A DNA stretch of 64,000 nt from JBQLZO01 sp052168315 (GCA_052168315.1 JBQLZO010000043.1:142220-206219), one strand, 5' to 3'; shown: positions 1 to 8,894, counted from the stretch's first letter. Numbers and translations: made by a program. Notes: a model not told the origin generated them from the letters alone.

Positions 1-1
1 C

Positions 2-640
2 CCGCTGTGGGGCGAGAAGGCCCCCGTTCGCACCGGGCACGCCACCACCACGCTGCTCATCGCCGGCTCCATGAAGCTGCTCGTCGACCCCGGGCTCCCG
101 GGCAACATCCTCGAGGCCAGGCTCGGCGAGCGGGCCAACATCAAGATCAGCGACATCACCCATGTCTTCCTGACCTCGTTCCGCCCGGATGTCCGGCGCG
201 GGCTCCCCGCGTTCGACGGCGCGGTGTGGTGGATCTCGGAGTCCGAGCGGGAGACCTACGGCGTGCCGCTGGCGGCCCAGTACCGGCAGGCCGCCGAGGA
301 CAACGACCGCGATCTCATGCAGGCCATCGAGCCGGAGGTGGCGCTGCTGAAGCGATGCGAGCCCGCGCCCGATGAGCTCGCGGAGAATCTCAAGCTCTTC
401 CCGCTCCCGGGCGTCACGCCGGGGCTCACGGGGCTGATCCTCGCCCATCCGCGGTACACGCTGGTCGTCGCCGGCGATGCGGTCCCGACCATCGAGCACC
501 TCGAGCAGGGCAAGGCGCCGCAGAAGGCCATCGATGTCGATCAGGCCCGCGAGAGCCTCGCCGAAGTGGTCGAGATCGCTGATCTGATCATCCCCGGGCG
601 CGACAACATCGTGCTCAACCCGACGAAGCGCCCGTTCTGA
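2..640 (+). CDS. Metallo-beta-lactamase-fold protein lacking metal ligands (5' partial)
   Basis: The frame is open from base 2, so the true start lies outside the window. The visible 212 residues follow the MBL fold order: a strand-rich start with a DPG turn, then ITHVFLT, where active enzymes continue with HxHxDH. Here the residues are SFRPDVRRG, so the metal-binding histidines are missing. The later TPGHT-type motif reads GVTPGLTG, and the VAGDAV strand that normally carries a metal-bridging Asp follows at about bases 469-482. By family knowledge such proteins are hydrolases. The ligand losses suggest a non-catalytic or differently acting relative. It ends 66 bases before the guanidinium exporter on the same strand. 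Confidence 0.75.
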   Translation, partial: PLWGEKAPVRTGHATTTLLIAGSMKLLVDPGLPGNILEARLGERANIKISDITHVFLTSFRPDVRRGLPAFDGAVWWISESERETYGVPLAAQYRQAAEDNDRDLMQAIEPEVALLKRCEPAPDELAENLKLFPLPGVTPGLTGLILAHPRYTLVVAGDAVPTIEHLEQGKAPQKAIDVDQARESLAEVVEIADLIIPGRDNIVLNPTKRPF

Positions 641-705
641 TGGGCACGCGGCCGTTCCGATGCGGGCCCACGCGGCGTCCCCACACACTGTGAAAGAGAC
701 ATGAC

Positions 706-1062
706 ATGGCATGGTTGATCCTGTTCGTCGCGAGTCTCTTCGAGATCGGCTGGGCCGTCGGGCTCAAGTACACCCAGGGGTTCACGCGGCCCGTGCCCAC
801 GGTGCTCACGATCGGCGCCATGGCCATCAGCATGTACCTGCTCGCGATCGCCGCCCGCACGCTCCCGATCGGCACGGCCTACGCCGTCTGGGTCGGCATC
901 GGTGCCGCTGGCACGGCCGCGCTCGGCATCTGGCTCTTCAAGGAGCCGGTGACTGTCGCCCGCATGGTGTTCCTGCTCATGCTCATCGTCGCGATCGTCG
1001 GGCTCAAGCTCACGGGCGGCGCCGCCGCCGAAGCGCTCCCGCCTGTTCCCGCCGGTGAGTGA
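706..1062 (+). CDS. sugE: SMR-family guanidinium exporter (SugE/Gdx)
   Basis: This 118-residue inner-membrane protein has four hydrophobic helices and matches the SugE/Gdx branch of the small multidrug resistance family, which exports guanidinium in exchange for protons as a dual-topology dimer. The residues lining the Gdx site are all in place: Glu13 (FEIGW), Trp16, Ser42, Tyr59 and Trp62 (GTAYAVW). The GLKYTQGFTR stretch after helix 1 separates it from EmrE. The tail beyond residue 104 is an Ala/Pro-rich extension. The ATG at 706 is chosen over the ATG at 701, which is in another frame. There is only a short spacer upstream, with no recognisable guanidine riboswitch. Confidence 0.93.
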   Translation: MAWLILFVASLFEIGWAVGLKYTQGFTRPVPTVLTIGAMAISMYLLAIAARTLPIGTAYAVWVGIGAAGTAALGIWLFKEPVTVARMVFLLMLIVAIVGLKLTGGAAAEALPPVPAGE

Positions 1063-1088
1063 TCGCGCCGCCCTGTTGGCGGGCTCGA

Positions 1089-1796
1089 TCAGGCATCGGG
1101 GCGGTCGACGACCATGATCTGATCGAGCGGCTTCCGCTCCATGTCCGGCACCGTGGCATCGGGCGCGGGATACCCCACCGGGAGCAGCAGGAACGCGCGC
1201 TCGTGTTCCGGACGGCGGAGCACATCGGTCAGGAACTTCATCGGGCTCGGCGTGTGCGTGAGCGTGGCCAGCCCCGCGTGATGGATCGCGCTGATGAGCA
1301 TCCCGCAGGCGATGCCCACCGATTCCTCGCGGTAGTACACCATGCCGCCATCGTCGGTCTTGGCCAGCGCGAACACGACGATCAGCCACGGCGCGATCTC
1401 GAGGAACGGCTTGGACGCGTCGGTGCCCAGCGGAGCCAGGTCCTCCAGCCACCGGCGCGAGGCGCGGCGCTGGTAGAACTCCCGCTCCTCCGCCTCGGCG
1501 GCGAGCCGGATCTCGCGCTTCAGCGCCGGATCGCTCACGCACACGAAGCGCCAAGGCTGCTTATGGGCCCCCGATGGGGCCGTGCCGCCGGCCCGGCAGA
1601 TCCACTCGATCGCCTCGCGCGGCACCGGTGTGTCCGCGAAGTACCGGCACGATCGACGCTGGTCCATGACCTCGAAGAACCGGCGGGCGCCGGCCTCGGG
1701 GGGCACGCCCGGGTCGTACCGCCGGTACGCCCGGTGCGGGAGGAGTGGGGGGAGCCCGTCGTGCCGGTTGGTGTCCGTTTGGATAGGGTCGCTCAT
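1089..1796 (-). CDS. Nitroreductase-family flavoprotein, iodotyrosine-deiodinase-like branch
   Basis: A 235-residue FMN-dependent NAD(P)H oxidoreductase. The phosphate-binding arginines sit in RRSCRYF (residues 47-53), and SGAHKQPW (75-82) is the second FMN contact typical of the IYD/BluB-like branch, followed by the APWLIVVF strand and a GYPAPDA segment near the end. Soluble and probably dimeric, as in the family; the substrate cannot be read from the sequence. The frame runs open 61 codons further upstream, but the start at 1796 has an AGGA eight bases before it and removes an arginine-rich non-conserved stretch. It is convergent with the exporter and divergent from the secreted protein at 2004. 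Confidence 0.88.
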   Translation of the reverse strand: MSDPIQTDTNRHDGLPPLLPHRAYRRYDPGVPPEAGARRFFEVMDQRRSCRYFADTPVPREAIEWICRAGGTAPSGAHKQPWRFVCVSDPALKREIRLAAEAEEREFYQRRASRRWLEDLAPLGTDASKPFLEIAPWLIVVFALAKTDDGGMVYYREESVGIACGMLISAIHHAGLATLTHTPSPMKFLTDVLRRPEHERAFLLLPVGYPAPDATVPDMERKPLDQIMVVDRPDA

Positions 1797-2003
1797 GCCG
1801 GGCATCCTGACAGATCCGCGCGTTGTTTGTCGGGGGTATGCACACACGGATCTGTTCCGGCGGCGTCTGCATTCCGTGTTGCGATGGTTCGATCGTGGGG
1901 TGGGCGGCGCTGGCCCACAGCGCCGCCCCCTCGATCGGGCCACCGTGGGGTCCCATTCGACACGATGGTCTCGGTTCACGAACGCTCAACGAGGAGTGCG
2001 ACG

Positions 2004-3170
2004 ATGTTCCATGGAAACAGTGATGCAGCCGCCCGCCGCGTGCGGCGCGAAAGACGATGGGGTGTCGGCGGAGCGATGATCGCCGCCTCGGCGCTGGCGA
2101 TCTCGATGATGGGTCCGGCCGCCTCCGCGGTCGATTCCAAGGACAACGCCGCACTCAAGTACTGGCGCGCGCTGTCGCTCATGACCGACGAGCAGTCCAG
2201 GGCGCTGCGTGGGGCGGTGTACTCGATCACGGAGTACGGGCTCGAATTCGATGAGGGCGAGCGGGTCATGGAGGCCGATGAGCTGCTCGATCAGATGGAC
2301 CTGGTCATCGAGATGCTCGTCGAGGGCTCGCAGCTGACCGGGTGCGACTTCGCGGTCGACTGGCACAAGGGCATCGAGGCGTTGCTCCCCGAGCTCTCGC
2401 CGATGCGCAACGCCGCGCGGCTGCTCATGCTCGACGCGTCGCGGGAACTCAACAGCGGCGACCCGGAGGCTGCGGCCGAGCGGGTCGCCACCGTGCTCCG
2501 CATGGGCGAGCATGTCTCGCAGGATCCGGTGCTGATCACCTCGCTAGTCGGGCTGGCCATGTTCCGCATGGCCGGCGACTTCGCGATCGCCGGCGAGCGG
2601 GCCGGCGTGTGGACCGAGGAATCGCGGACCACCATCGCCCACGCGCTCGATCGGTACCACGGCGAGGACCCGTTCCGGTTCATCCGGTCCATGCGCGGCG
2701 AGGAGCGCTGGGTCGGCGACTGGCTGGAGCAGCGCATCGACAAAGAATGGAGCACGCCCGAGGGGTTCCTCGAGGATGTCAGGATGTTTACAGAAGTGGT
2801 CTCGATCGACCCGGGTCCGGCCGGCGGCGGGGCCAAGGCGCCCGCGGCGGATGCGAACAGGCAGTCGGCGATGCCCGAAGAGCCGCGCGAGATCCCCGAC
2901 GAACTCCGCGCCATCATGGAATCGCCCGATCTGAGGGAGGCGCTCAAGCAGGAAGTGGAACTTTACCGCACCGCGGTGCGAATCAACACGGAAGCGTGGA
3001 ACAGCCCCGACGCCCTCCAGCGGTTCGAGCGCTTCGAGCGCATGCTCGGTGAGGGAGAATTCGGGGTGCTCTCGCAGTGGATGATCCCCTCGTTCACGCG
3101 TGCCCACAAGCAGGACCACGAGGCGCGCGCATTTCTTGAGGAACTCCGGTTTGCGTTCCGATCGCGGTGA
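2004..3170 (+). CDS. Secreted protein of unknown function
   Basis: A 388-residue protein. The start is well supported by GAGGAG at 1991-1996, seven bases before the ATG. An arginine-rich n-region leads into a hydrophobic core (residues 20-37) and an A-S-A cleavage site near residue 42, so export is likely. The mature part is acidic and helical, begins DSKDNAALKYW and contains no catalytic motif I can name. I do not recognise a characterised family, although DNAALKYW openings of this kind are familiar in planctomycete secreted proteins. The sigma-factor gene follows 12 bases later, so co-transcription is plausible. Confidence 0.8.
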   Translation: MFHGNSDAAARRVRRERRWGVGGAMIAASALAISMMGPAASAVDSKDNAALKYWRALSLMTDEQSRALRGAVYSITEYGLEFDEGERVMEADELLDQMDLVIEMLVEGSQLTGCDFAVDWHKGIEALLPELSPMRNAARLLMLDASRELNSGDPEAAAERVATVLRMGEHVSQDPVLITSLVGLAMFRMAGDFAIAGERAGVWTEESRTTIAHALDRYHGEDPFRFIRSMRGEERWVGDWLEQRIDKEWSTPEGFLEDVRMFTEVVSIDPGPAGGGAKAPAADANRQSAMPEEPREIPDELRAIMESPDLREALKQEVELYRTAVRINTEAWNSPDALQRFERFERMLGEGEFGVLSQWMIPSFTRAHKQDHEARAFLEELRFAFRSR

Positions 3171-3182
3171 TCCGGCGGTACG

Positions 3183-3908
3183 ATGCCGGGTGATCAAACG
3201 CATCCGGCCCGACCCCCCGAGGATCTCGTGGACCACGAACGCGCCACAGACACCGAATTGCTGATCGCATCCCGGCTCGGCGATGAGCGTGCGGCAACCA
3301 CGCTCTACGCACGCATCTCACCGATGCTCCGGGCGCTGGCCCGGCTCACCCTCCGAGACCACCACCTGGCCGAGGATGCGGTGCAGCGAACATTCGTGCG
3401 GGTGATGCAGGTGCCCAAGAAGGAACTGATGAAGGTCCAGGACGCCCGATCATGGATGGTGCGGGTCGCACGGAACGAGTCGGCCTCGCTGGCCAGATCG
3501 CTCGCCCGCGCTCGCGCCCGCGACCAGCGCGCGGGCGAGCGATCCGATCGGCGCCGTCGCGCGTTCGACCCCACGCTCTCCAGCGCTTCCGAGGGGTTCG
3601 CGCCGGGAGATCCGATCGGCGAGGCCGTTGAGGAGCTCGCCGAGGAGCTCCGCGAGATCGTCTATCTCCGCCATGTCGCCGGGCTGACCTTCGACCAGAT
3701 CGAGTCGGCCACCGGTATCAACCGCAACACCGCCTCGTCGCGCCACCGGCTCGCGATGCGGCGGCTCCGCGAAGCGCTCGCACCCGATGCCGGCACGCCT
3801 GACTCCATCCCGCTCGCCGCACCGCCCATCCCCGCATCGTCGATCGACGGTGCGATGCTCACCGAGTTCGACGCTTCGAGCGCCGAGGAGCCCAGCCATG
3901 CCCGCTGA
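3183..3908 (+). CDS. ECF-type RNA polymerase sigma factor
   Basis: A 241-residue sigma-70 family protein. Region 2 lies around residues 40-100 (ARLTLRDHHLAEDAVQRTF, then a DARSWMVRVARN helix). A charged linker leads to region 4 at about residues 145-205, with the helix-turn-helix segment GLTFDQIESATGINRNTASS. The C-terminal 35 residues are an Ala/Pro-rich tail beyond the usual ECF length. No strong ribosome site precedes the ATG; a GTG at 3228 is an alternative start. The stop overlaps the start of the next gene by 11 bases, so the two are translated together and the partner is a candidate regulator. Confidence 0.88.
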   Translation: MPGDQTHPARPPEDLVDHERATDTELLIASRLGDERAATTLYARISPMLRALARLTLRDHHLAEDAVQRTFVRVMQVPKKELMKVQDARSWMVRVARNESASLARSLARARARDQRAGERSDRRRRAFDPTLSSASEGFAPGDPIGEAVEELAEELREIVYLRHVAGLTFDQIESATGINRNTASSRHRLAMRRLREALAPDAGTPDSIPLAAPPIPASSIDGAMLTEFDASSAEEPSHAR

Positions 3909-4395
3909 GCCCATCACCGAGCCGACGATGCCCGATCTCAGCGCCGATCAGTCCATCGACAAGGGATTCGTCCAGGAGCTGGACGCGTGGGGGCGGCGCG
4001 AGCTGAACAGGCTCGGCGACTCCGGCGCGCACGCCGCGCCGCCGGAGGCGATGCTCGCGGAGGTCCGGCGTTCGGGCGCTGCGCGGACGATCGCCCGAGG
4101 GGTCGTGATCGCCATCGCCTTCCTCGCCCTCGTGTGCCTGCTGGCGGTCATGCTCCGCTCAGCGATGGATGTCGCACCTGATCCCGTGGCTCCCCGTCCC
4201 GCTCCCCCGCCGGTGCCGCTGCACGGCGATCACCCGCACGGGCTCAATGATCACCACACGATGCCGACTCACCAGGCCCTTCTCTCCGAGAACGCGGGGC
4301 GTCCCGTGCAGCACCTGAGCCTGCCCGAGCCCCGCGGCGGCGCCGGGGCCGCGCACCAGCCGATCCCGACGATGACCACCCGCACCGGGCTCTGA
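3898..4395 (+). CDS. Single-pass membrane protein coupled to the ECF sigma factor (possible anti-sigma)
   Basis: A 165-residue protein. A cytoplasmic N-terminal part of about 60 residues contains two short amphipathic helices. One transmembrane helix follows (about residues 64-88), then a Pro- and His-rich periplasmic tail. Its ATG lies inside the sigma-factor gene, overlapping it by 11 bases, with GGAG upstream. Position and topology are those of many anti-sigma factors, but I see neither the zinc-binding HxxxCxxC motif nor another named anti-sigma domain. The regulatory role is therefore inferred from context only. Confidence 0.7.
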   Translation: MPAEPITEPTMPDLSADQSIDKGFVQELDAWGRRELNRLGDSGAHAAPPEAMLAEVRRSGAARTIARGVVIAIAFLALVCLLAVMLRSAMDVAPDPVAPRPAPPPVPLHGDHPHGLNDHHTMPTHQALLSENAGRPVQHLSLPEPRGGAGAAHQPIPTMTTRTGL

Positions 4396-4411
4396 TCGTG
4401 CCACGGCTCGT

Positions 4412-5569
4412 TCAGTGTCCGATGTACCGCGCGTAGATGGCCGCGGCACGCTGCGGGTCGGTCGTGCCCGAGACGATCGCGCGCCCGTCGGCGAACGCGG
4501 TGATCTCCACCGAACGCCCCGGACCGCCCGCGTTCTCGCCGTTTTGCACCGGCTCATCGATCCGAGCCCGCACCATGTACGGCGTGGCGTAGAGACCGGG
4601 GAGCGAATTCCACCGCTCGGCCAGCGCGGCGAGGTCGAGTGTCGCGCCCCGATCGGGGCGGACCTGGATCGCATCCCGCCCGCACAGCGCGCCGCGCGGC
4701 GAGGCCCTGGATCCATCGAGGAACTCGAAGGTCCGCCCGGCGCAGCACGGGCACGCCGGGTCGATCGCATCGCCATCGATGGGAGTGGACGCAGCGCGGT
4801 TGTCCCAGAGGTCGAACGATCGCAGGGAGCGCGAGACCGCCTCCCATCGCCCGAGCAGGCACTTGATCGCCTCGGCGCTCTGCAGGCTCGCGATCGCGCT
4901 GGTCGCCATTCCCAGGACCCCGGCCGTGTCGCAGGTCGGCACGCTCCCGGGCGCCGGCGGCTCGGGCATCAGGCACCGGAGGCACGCGGTCGCTCCGCAC
5001 GCCCCCCACGCGCGATCGGGATGCCTCGGCAGGATGGTCGCCATGGAAGCGTGGGTCGCGACGCCGCCGGCGTACAGCAGCGGCACGCCGTGCCGGACGG
5101 CAAGATCGTTCAGAAGCAACCGCGTGGGGAAATTGTCCGTCGCGTCGATGAGCGCGAGGCGCGGGGACCCGTCGGGGTCCGGGTCCGCGGCGAGAGACGC
5201 GGGCGGCGCGATCAGCCGCTCCGCGTTCGTGTGGTTGAGGTCCGCGATGTGCGCGATGATCTCGATGGAGCCGTTCACCTGCGCCAGCCGATCGCGGGCC
5301 GCGATCGCCTTCGGCGCCCGGGCCGCCGCGTCGGACTCGGTGAACAGGGTCTGCCGGTGCAGGTTCGATGGCTCAACGACATCGCGGTCGATCAGGATCA
5401 GCCGACCGACGCCAGCGCGGGCCAGCAGATCGCTGGACACGCATCCCAGCGCGCCGCACCCGACGACCACCGCCGTGGAGCGTGCGAGTTGGCGCTGCCC
5501 CTCAACCCCGATCTGGGGAAGCAGCGCCTGGCGTGCGTACCGCGGTTCGTCGTTCGTGGGGCGATCCAT
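4412..5569 (-). CDS. ThiF/MoeB/HesA-family E1-like adenylyltransferase
   Basis: A 385-residue ATP-dependent enzyme that adenylates the C-terminal Gly-Gly of a ubiquitin-like sulfur carrier protein in thiamine or molybdopterin synthesis. The nucleotide site is VVVGCGALGCVS (about residues 29-40), the catalytic arginine lies in NLHRQTLF, and the Mg site in DATDNFPTR. Structural zinc pairs are CxxC in ACLRC and a second in CPCC. The last 80 residues include DGRAIVSGT, an extension resembling those of planctomycete homologues, with no rhodanese domain. The frame is open for 84 more codons upstream, but the conserved fold begins just after the ATG at 5569. No carrier protein gene is nearby, so ThiF and MoeB cannot be told apart. 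Confidence 0.88.
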   Translation of the reverse strand: MDRPTNDEPRYARQALLPQIGVEGQRQLARSTAVVVGCGALGCVSSDLLARAGVGRLILIDRDVVEPSNLHRQTLFTESDAAARAPKAIAARDRLAQVNGSIEIIAHIADLNHTNAERLIAPPASLAADPDPDGSPRLALIDATDNFPTRLLLNDLAVRHGVPLLYAGGVATHASMATILPRHPDRAWGACGATACLRCLMPEPPAPGSVPTCDTAGVLGMATSAIASLQSAEAIKCLLGRWEAVSRSLRSFDLWDNRAASTPIDGDAIDPACPCCAGRTFEFLDGSRASPRGALCGRDAIQVRPDRGATLDLAALAERWNSLPGLYATPYMVRARIDEPVQNGENAGGPGRSVEITAFADGRAIVSGTTDPQRAAAIYARYIGH

Positions 5570-5684
5570 CGTCGCACAGACAATACGCGATCGCTCGCTC
5601 ACCCCGGCGCACGGCACCGTTCGAGCCCGCGCCGGTCGCCGGAGCGTCATCCGTGGCTCTTCATCGTGTGCGACGCGGGAATGA

Positions 5685-5712
5685 CAGGACCCCGGCGGTG
5701 GCCGGGGTCCTG
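5685..5712 (-). terminator. Perfect 11-bp inverted repeat after the ribBA-like gene
   Basis: CAGGACCCCGG (5685-5695) and CCGGGGTCCTG (5702-5712) flank a 6-base loop. It lies 126 bases past the stop of the riboflavin gene and upstream of the E1 gene on the same strand. There is no T-run, so this may be an intrinsic terminator of a type not needing one, or a processing hairpin. Confidence 0.45.
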
Positions 5713-5837
5713 TGGTCTGGATGCGAAACGCGGCGAACTCTTGTGATGGCACGCGGTGCGTGAAGAGTTCCAGCCGCCGGAGCCACTCGGAGCGTGTGGC
5801 CTCGGACATCCCACCAGACAATCAGACTATACCCCGA

Positions 5838-7118
5838 TCAATCCGTCAAGCGAAGCGGAACATGCTCAACGATTTCGAGCCCGAACGCTTCGAGCCCCGG
5901 CAACGCCTTTGGATGGTTGGTCAGGATCCTCAGCTTCGAGAGCCCGAGGTCGCGCAGGATCTGTCCGCCGACGCCGAAGTCGCGATGCTCCCGGGGGAGA
6001 TTGATGTCGCTCGAATCGAAATCGGGCGCATCCTCGGCCCGTGAACGCCGGATCGCCGTGAGCCTCTGGTCGAGCTGCAGCCCCGTGCCCTCGGGGCGCA
6101 GGTAGACGAGCGCCCCGCGCCCGGCCGCGGCGATCTCGCGCATCGCGCCGTGCAGCAGTGCCCCGGTCGCTCCCTCGGGAGCCGTGTCGGTCACGCCGAA
6201 GATGTCGCCGAGGAGGTTCCGCCGGTGCATCCGGACCAGCGTCGGCTCGCTGGTCGGCGCTGCGAGCCCATCGCCGCCGCGCCGCCCGACACCGCCGTAG
6301 GTCAGGGCCAATTGCGGCTGCGGATCGAACAGCGATTCGTACGCCACCAGCGTGAATGTGCCGTGCTTCGTCTCGATGGGCGTTCCATCCAGCGGCTCGA
6401 GCCGGCGGACGAGCCGCTCGCGCTGGAGCCGGTGCTCGATGATCTGCGCGATGGTGCACATCTTCATCGTGTGCCGTCCGCAGAACCGCTCGAGGTCCGG
6501 GACCCGGGCCATGTGCCCATCGGGCTTCATGATCTCGATCCCCACCGCCGCCGGAGTGATCCCGGCCATGCGGCACAGGTCCACCATCGCCTCCGTGTGC
6601 CCGACGCGGACCAGCACGCCGCCATCGCGCGAGCGCAGCGGGTTGATGTGCCCGGGGCGGACGAAATCGTCCGCGCCCGTACCCGGATCGATGGCCATCC
6701 GGATCGTCCGCGCCCGCTCATACGCCGACACGCCAGTCGTGAACCCGTGCTTCGGGTGCCCGTCGATCGACACCGTCAGCGGCGTTCCCCGGACCGAGGT
6801 GTTCCGCGGCGCCTGCGGGTGCAGGTCGAGCCGGTCGCAGTCCTGCTCGGTCAGGCAGATAAACAGGTATCCGGCCGCCTCGCGGAGCATGAAGCTGATC
6901 GCCTCCGGGCTCACGAACTGCGCCCCGAGCATCAGGTCGCCCTCGTTCTCCCGGTCCTCCGCATCGCAGATCACCACCATCCGACCGGCGCGCACCTCGT
7001 CCAGGATCTCCTCGATCGGGCTGAACGGCGAGGCGTCCGGGCGTCCGGAGGGCGATGGGGGCGCATCGCCTTCTGCGGGCTCGATGGAAGCGCGGGGCGG
7101 GGCGGAGTCGTGCGGCAT
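5838..7118 (-). CDS. ribB: RibBX-like protein: DHBP synthase fused to a zinc-less GTP cyclohydrolase II-like domain
   Basis: A 426-residue fusion. The N-terminal half carries intact 3,4-dihydroxy-2-butanone-4-phosphate synthase motifs: DAEDRENEGDL, then HTEAMVDL; this step makes the four-carbon unit of riboflavin from ribulose 5-phosphate. The C-terminal half follows RibA in order but has lost its zinc cysteines. VRVHSEC reads VRMHRRN, and the RCDCG site reads TDTAPEG after GDIFG. The later blocks remain recognisable (YLRPEGTGL, then ILTNHPKALPGLEAFGLE). The second domain is therefore probably not a GTP cyclohydrolase, as described for RibBX proteins. The ATG at 7118 begins the first plausible N-terminus; an Ala/Pro-rich lead precedes the RibB domain. 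Confidence 0.9.
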   Translation of the reverse strand: MPHDSAPPRASIEPAEGDAPPSPSGRPDASPFSPIEEILDEVRAGRMVVICDAEDRENEGDLMLGAQFVSPEAISFMLREAAGYLFICLTEQDCDRLDLHPQAPRNTSVRGTPLTVSIDGHPKHGFTTGVSAYERARTIRMAIDPGTGADDFVRPGHINPLRSRDGGVLVRVGHTEAMVDLCRMAGITPAAVGIEIMKPDGHMARVPDLERFCGRHTMKMCTIAQIIEHRLQRERLVRRLEPLDGTPIETKHGTFTLVAYESLFDPQPQLALTYGGVGRRGGDGLAAPTSEPTLVRMHRRNLLGDIFGVTDTAPEGATGALLHGAMREIAAAGRGALVYLRPEGTGLQLDQRLTAIRRSRAEDAPDFDSSDINLPREHRDFGVGGQILRDLGLSKLRILTNHPKALPGLEAFGLEIVEHVPLRLTD

Positions 7119-7208
7119 GATCGGGCATCGTACGATTCCCGGGCACACCGGGCGAACGCCGGCGCGATCCGCGTCCGACCGCCCCGCGCACCACAGGAGG
7201 CACAGCGA

Positions 7209-8894
7209 ATGGCAGCGATCACCACGCCGAGCACGGACACACCCCGGCCCCGTCTCTTCCAATCCGGTCGAGCGGCGGCCCGCGGGTGCTTCGCCCGGAG
7301 TGTCGCCGCGCTGGCGGTGCTCATCGTGCTGTGCTGCCAGGCGCCCACGCGAGGCGATGTCGTCGATGCGGGCGCCGGGGCCGACATCGAGCACGAACGC
7401 TGGTTCGTCGTCCAGATGCTCGGCGAGAAAGCCGGCTGGGCGATGAGCCGCCGATTCGTCGACGCCGATGGGCACATCGTGTCGGTCGATCGGTTCGAAT
7501 TCTCGCTGGGGCGCATGGGGCAGGACATCGAGATCGCGGTCGAGTCGCGGTTCGTGGAGACCCGCGATCACAAGCCGGTCCGCATCGTCTCGATCATGGG
7601 GCTCGGGGCCGAACCCACCGAGACGACCTACGAGTTCTCGGATGATGGCAAGACCGTCACCGAGACCACCCGGCGGGGTGATGGACGCCCCCGGACCCGC
7701 ACCACCAACGCCCCGGCGGGCACCTGGCTCACCCCGGCGCAGATCAGCGAGTTCGTCCGGAAGCGGCTGGAGGCCGATGCCGAGTCGATCGCCTACGCCA
7801 CCATCGAGGCCAGCAGTTCGCTGCAGGTGGTCCTCGTCCGCGCGAAGGTTCTCGAACGGACCGTGGTCGAGGCCTTGGGCAAGCGGGTTCCGGCCATCAA
7901 GTGGGAATCAACCACGAGCGTGATGCCCGACATCAAGATGATTTCCTATGTCGATGAGCAGGGCGAGGACATCCGCTCCACTGTGAACCTTGGCGGCATC
8001 TCCATGGAGTTCATCGTCACGGAGAAGGAACTGGCCCTCGCCCCGTTCGATGCGCCCGAGATGATGGCCGCGACCATGGTCACCCCGGTGGGCGATGTGC
8101 CGGATCCGCGATCGTCCCGCAGCGCCTCATACCTGCTCCGGCTGACGGGCGATGACGCCGAGGCCCGCATGCCCGACATGCTCGACGCCGGCGGCCAGCG
8201 GGTCCAGCGGCTCGACGCCCGCACTGTGCGGGTCACCATCGACCTCGACCGTCCGGTCGCCATGGACGAGCCCACGATGCGAGCCGCCAGATCGCCCGAA
8301 ACCATCGGCTCTTCGAGCATGATCGACCTCGAGGACGCCGCGCTCCGCGATGCGCTGAACCAGGCGCTCGATGGCATCGGCGACGATGCGACGCCGCACG
8401 CCAAAGCCGAAGCGATCCGGCGATTCGTGTACCAGTTCATCGACCGAAAGTCGCTCGGCGTCGGGTTCGCGACCGCCTCTGAGACCTGCCGGACCCGCGA
8501 GGGCGACTGCTCGGAGCACGCCACGCTCCTGGCGGCCCTGCTCCGGCTCGCGGGCATCCCCGCCCGCACCGTCTCGGGGCTCGTGTATGTCGACCAGTTC
8601 ATGGATACGGAGCGGGTCTTCGGCTTCCACATGTGGACCCAGGCGCTGCTCCCCATCGAGCCGGGCGCCGATGGCTCGCCCCGCTGGGCGTGGATCGACC
8701 TCGACGCCGCCCTGTCGACCGAGCATCCGACCGATGCGGCGCGCATCGCGGTGGTGGCATCGACGCTCGCCGATGGTGACACGATCAACTCCATGGTCGA
8801 CATCGCCGTGCTGATGGGCCAGCTGGGGATCGAGGTCGAGGAGCCCAACGCCCCCCGCAACGAACGCCCGCGCGGGGCGGAGGGTGCCCGCTGA
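7209..8894 (+). CDS. Exported transglutaminase-like cysteine protease family protein
   Basis: A 561-residue protein. An ideal ribosome site, AGGAGG at 7195-7200, fixes the start. A hydrophobic export helix at about residues 30-44 is followed by a long beta-rich region. The C-terminal transglutaminase-like domain carries the triad: Cys434 in GDCSEHA, His474 in FGFHMW, and Asp497 in WIDLDAA. Members of this superfamily cleave or cross-link peptides, usually in the periplasm in bacteria; the substrate is unknown. The stop codon overlaps the start of the NAD(P)H-hydrate dehydratase gene (TGATG), so the two are translationally coupled, although no functional link is obvious. Confidence 0.85.
   Translation: MAAITTPSTDTPRPRLFQSGRAAARGCFARSVAALAVLIVLCCQAPTRGDVVDAGAGADIEHERWFVVQMLGEKAGWAMSRRFVDADGHIVSVDRFEFSLGRMGQDIEIAVESRFVETRDHKPVRIVSIMGLGAEPTETTYEFSDDGKTVTETTRRGDGRPRTRTTNAPAGTWLTPAQISEFVRKRLEADAESIAYATIEASSSLQVVLVRAKVLERTVVEALGKRVPAIKWESTTSVMPDIKMISYVDEQGEDIRSTVNLGGISMEFIVTEKELALAPFDAPEMMAATMVTPVGDVPDPRSSRSASYLLRLTGDDAEARMPDMLDAGGQRVQRLDARTVRVTIDLDRPVAMDEPTMRAARSPETIGSSSMIDLEDAALRDALNQALDGIGDDATPHAKAEAIRRFVYQFIDRKSLGVGFATASETCRTREGDCSEHATLLAALLRLAGIPARTVSGLVYVDQFMDTERVFGFHMWTQALLPIEPGADGSPRWAWIDLDAALSTEHPTDAARIAVVASTLADGDTINSMVDIAVLMGQLGIEVEEPNAPRNERPRGAEGAR

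Noticed and set aside
640..705. Guanidine riboswitch before sugE
   Set aside because: The spacer is only about 65 bases, and I see neither the ykkC core nor the paired ACGR-loop hairpins. ACGT and ACG patterns there are unremarkable.
1059..2003. Long in-frame extension upstream of the secreted protein (703 residues in total)
   Set aside because: It is antisense to the nitroreductase gene, and the ATG at 2004 has a clear GAGGAG site and signal peptide. Open frames on both strands are expected at this GC content.
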